Both the position numbers and the translations under genes were made by a program. The notes under the pieces are model-generated. The model was not told the origin of the DNA and made no database searches. It saw only the letters and a list, made by a program, of their open reading frames with translations. Below are positions 55,541-57,792 of a stretch of 57,792 bases of DNA, piece after piece. How positions within the stretch are numbered: the stretch's first letter is position 1; every line of letters begins with the position of its first letter. The DNA comes from Rubrivivax sp. (GTDB lineage: Bacteria; Pseudomonadota; Gammaproteobacteria; Burkholderiales; Burkholderiaceae_C), in contig JAJTDE010000010.1 in NCBI GenBank assembly GCA_021298085.1, forward strand, positions 1 through 57,792, in the 5' to 3' direction.

Positions 55541-56794
55541 ATGACGCTTGCTACGCGCTGTTCTGCCTGCGGCACCTCGTTCAGGGTGGTGCAAGACCAG
55601 CTCAAAGTGTCGGGCGGCTGGGTGCGTTGCGGGAGATGCAACGAGGTCTTCAATGCGCTGGAAGCGCTGTACGAGATCGACACGCAGCCAGGGTCGCTGG
55701 CGGTCGAGACGGCGCGGCAGGCAGTGCAGGCTGCGCAGCAGACAACCGCTGGCGGTGCTGCGGGGGCGTCACGAACCGCCACAGGCAGTGCATCAGCTGC
55801 CAGGGCACCGACGGCACCGCCGCGACCGGTGAGCGCAGTACCTGCCTCCAAGACGGTGGCCGCGCTTTCGCGCGGCATGGCAACACCGCCGCTGTCGCCG
55901 CCGCCGCCCGTTTCGCCACCACCGGCCCCTGCGCCTTCTCTTCCTGCTGCGCCCTCGCCTGCACCCGCGCGAGCGGCGGCCGTGCCGGCACCGGGCTCTT
56001 CAGCGCCCGTGGCCATCCCCGGCGCGCCCTTGCCCGTCGCAGAGGGTCTGCCTTCAGCGGTGTCGCATGCGGACGCATGCGGTCCGCTGGCCAACGATCC
56101 AGCCTCCGACAGCCATGCCGCCTTGGTGACCGCCACCGCGCCGACCGAGGCTGCGCCACTGTCACCGTCGCCACCGCTCCCTCCGTCCGAGCCCGCGGCC
56201 TGGGACGACCGCCCGATCCGCGGGTTTGACGATGTCGAGACGCGACTGGAACCACGATCCGGCGAGGCCGCCGCTGAGGCTCCGTCGTTCATGCGGCAAC
56301 CGTTGCCCGGTCAACGCCCGCTGACGCGGGCCGCGCGGCAGCGTTGGCGCCTGACGATTGCGGCCTTGGTACTGCTGCTGATCGTGCAGGTGTCTCTGGC
56401 CTGGCGGGACAAGGTCGCGGCGCATGTGCCGGCCACACACGGGGTTCTGTCGGCACTGTGCAAGCCGCTGGGGTGCAGCATCTCTGCCCCTCGCCAGTTG
56501 TCAGCCCTCGCGGTGGAGGGCAGCAACCTGCGTCAGCGGGCCGGTGGGATGGACGGCTACGACCTCACCGTGGCGTTGCGCAACCGGGCCGACACCGTCG
56601 TGCTGTTCCCCGCGGTTGAACTGACGCTGACCGACAGTCAGGGTCAGGCCCTCATACGGCGGGTACTGCTGGCCAGGGATTGGCGCGGCTCGGCTGCACA
56701 ATTGCCGGCTGGCGCCGATATCACCTTGCAGACGGTCTTGCAGGTGTCAGACGCCCGCATTGCAGGCTATACCGTCGAAATCTTCTATCCCTGA
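55541..56794 (+). CDS. Zinc-ribbon membrane protein with DUF3426 domain
   Basis: The 417-residue protein starts with an MJ0042-type zinc ribbon (Cys7, Cys10, Cys30, Cys33). A Pro/Ala-rich low-complexity region of about 180 residues, one membrane helix (WRLTIAALVLLLIVQVSLAW) and a C-terminal DUF3426 domain follow. DUF3426 motifs include an LCKPLGCSISAPRQL-like segment and LSALAVEGSNLRQRAGG. Function unknown; the family is always near prmA in Burkholderiales. A CATGAT hexamer ends six bases before the ATG and no ribosome-binding site is seen, so it may also be leaderless. Confidence 0.88.
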   Translation: MTLATRCSACGTSFRVVQDQLKVSGGWVRCGRCNEVFNALEALYEIDTQPGSLAVETARQAVQAAQQTTAGGAAGASRTATGSASAARAPTAPPRPVSAVPASKTVAALSRGMATPPLSPPPPVSPPPAPAPSLPAAPSPAPARAAAVPAPGSSAPVAIPGAPLPVAEGLPSAVSHADACGPLANDPASDSHAALVTATAPTEAAPLSPSPPLPPSEPAAWDDRPIRGFDDVETRLEPRSGEAAAEAPSFMRQPLPGQRPLTRAARQRWRLTIAALVLLLIVQVSLAWRDKVAAHVPATHGVLSALCKPLGCSISAPRQLSALAVEGSNLRQRAGGMDGYDLTVALRNRADTVVLFPAVELTLTDSQGQALIRRVLLARDWRGSAAQLPAGADITLQTVLQVSDARIAGYTVEIFYP

Positions 56795-56820
56795 GCCCTC
56801 GGCCTGTCACTGGAGCCCTC

Positions 56821-57729
56821 ATGCCCGCCCTGATCTGCGGTTCACTCGCCTACGACACCATCACGACCTTCCCAGGCCGATTCAGCCAGCAGATCCTGCC
56901 CGACCAGCTGCACATCCTGAACGTCTCGTTCCTGGTGCCTGACCTGCGCCGCGAGTTTGGTGGCTGCGCCGGCAACATCGCCTACAACCTCTGGGCGCTG
57001 GGCGGAGAACCCGTGGTGATGGCCACGCTGGGCGACGATGGCACGGACTACCGCCAACGCCTGAACCAATGGGGTGTGGACACTTCGCTCGTCACCACGA
57101 TGGCCAGCAACTACACCGCCCAGGCCATCATCATCACGGACACCGACAACAACCAGATCACAGCCTTTCACCCGGGTGCGATGCAGCAGGCCGCCGAGAT
57201 TGCCGTCCCGACAGACCGCACCGACCTGCGCATCGGCATCATCGCGCCCGATGGCCGGGAGGCGATGTGGTCGCACGCTGAACAGATGGGCCGTGCAGGC
57301 ATTCCCTTCATCTTTGACCCGGGCCAGCAGCTGCCGCAGTTCAACGGCGACGAGCTCAAGGCCTTCATCCAACGCGCACAGTGGGTGGCCGTGAACGATT
57401 ACGAGGGCCGCATGCTGTGTGAGCGCACCGGCCACACGTTGGAGAGCTTGTCGCGCTCACACCTGCAGGGTGTCGTGGTGACCTTGGGTGCCGAGGGCTG
57501 CGAACTGTGGGTTCAGGGTGAACGCCGCGCCGTGCCCGGCGTCAGCGCCACCCAGGTGGTCGACCCGACCGGTTGCGGCGATGCCTTCCGTGCAGCCTTG
57601 CTGTACGGGCTGGAGCGGGGCTGGAGCCTGGATCGCTGTGCCGAACTGGGCAACCGCATCGGTGCGCTGAAGATCGCCAGCCGGGGCGGCCAGAACCACC
57701 GGATCGACCGTGCGGGCGTACCGGGCTGA
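56821..57729 (+). CDS. PfkB-family carbohydrate/nucleoside kinase
   Basis: This 302-residue ribokinase-fold kinase has the N-terminal GSLAYDTITTF, FGGCAGNIAYNLWALGGEP for substrate binding, and the C-terminal ATP/anion-hole signature DPTGCGDAFRAALLYGL with the catalytic aspartate. Close relatives are annotated as adenosine kinase or 'carbohydrate kinase family'; the FGGCAGNIAYNLWALG motif favours an adenosine-kinase-like role, but this is inference. It starts 26 bases after the DUF3426 gene and is probably in the same transcription unit. Confidence 0.92.
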   Translation: MPALICGSLAYDTITTFPGRFSQQILPDQLHILNVSFLVPDLRREFGGCAGNIAYNLWALGGEPVVMATLGDDGTDYRQRLNQWGVDTSLVTTMASNYTAQAIIITDTDNNQITAFHPGAMQQAAEIAVPTDRTDLRIGIIAPDGREAMWSHAEQMGRAGIPFIFDPGQQLPQFNGDELKAFIQRAQWVAVNDYEGRMLCERTGHTLESLSRSHLQGVVVTLGAEGCELWVQGERRAVPGVSATQVVDPTGCGDAFRAALLYGLERGWSLDRCAELGNRIGALKIASRGGQNHRIDRAGVPG

Positions 57730-57792
57730 TCTTCGCGACCCTGCCACAAGCCCGGAGCCGCCGAGCGCCATGAATGAAGCCCGGCAGTGCCG

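Noticed and set aside
57770..57792. ATG near the right edge as the start of another gene
   Set aside because: Only seven codons are visible, with a poor ribosome-binding position, so it cannot be supported.
1..57792. CRISPR arrays, insertion sequences, prophage or integrase genes
   Set aside because: No regularly spaced repeats, transposase motifs or terminal inverted repeats were seen anywhere; gene order is that of a normal core chromosome.

Overview
The window is a high-GC bacterial chromosome segment, packed with genes and free of insertion sequences, tRNAs, rRNAs or CRISPR arrays that I can see. Gene content and order point to a betaproteobacterium of the order Burkholderiales, probably the Rubrivivax/Leptothrix/Ideonella side. 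The evidence is the blocks gpmA-rhodanese-grxC-secB-gpsA, algH-ruvX-pyrR-pyrB-pyrC', pilGHIJL beside rubredoxin/thiD/hemL, rnb-tonB-aroE-mtgA and accB-accC-prmA-DUF3426-pfkB, plus a PEP-CTERM protein. The genus assignment is inference from synteny, not from a marker gene.

Layout. 1-2740: gpsA (partial), secB, grxC and a rhodanese on the minus strand, divergent from gpmA. 2782-7464: an overlapping minus-strand operon algH-ruvX-pyrR-pyrB-pyrC'-plsC; the PyrC-like protein has lost its metal-binding histidines. 7518-17683: a urea uptake locus. A 1164-residue protein joins an NCS1-permease-like membrane domain, an eight-cysteine module and a hybrid histidine kinase. It is followed by a REC-LuxR response regulator, an 18-bp dyad and the ABC transporter genes urtABCDE. 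17830-21394: photolyase, a PEP-CTERM protein, a 312-base stretch without a gene, and a secreted hydrolase. 21398-27325: an RND efflux system (outer-membrane factor; adaptor; pump) with a TetR-type dyad before the adaptor. 27322-36556: the Pil-Chp chemosensory cluster pilGHIJL, in which the CheA-like kinase gene carries a one-base frameshift. 36616-41897: rubredoxin, divergent thiD-like kinase, hemL, two small exported or membrane proteins and mpl. 42063-46304: a lipoprotein zinc metalloprotease, a YqiA-type esterase and a FabG-type reductase. 46367-52296: RNB-family ribonuclease, TonB, aroE, mtgA, an unknown protein and a TlpA-type thioredoxin. 52297-57729: a long accB leader, accB-accC, prmA, a zinc-ribbon/DUF3426 protein and a PfkB-family kinase.

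How the genes fit together. The most distinctive unit is the transporter-like sensor kinase, its response regulator and urtABCDE. Read as one locus, it suggests that a permease-derived sensor monitors an external nitrogen compound (urea or a purine/pyrimidine; inferred) and sets expression of high-affinity urea uptake. The Pil-Chp cluster would control type IV pilus twitching, but its kinase is broken in the sequence as given. Many junctions are 1-4 base stop/start overlaps, indicating translational coupling in pyr, urt, pil and efflux operons. Most other genes are housekeeping: pyrimidine, heme, shikimate, fatty-acid and peptidoglycan synthesis, and protein export.
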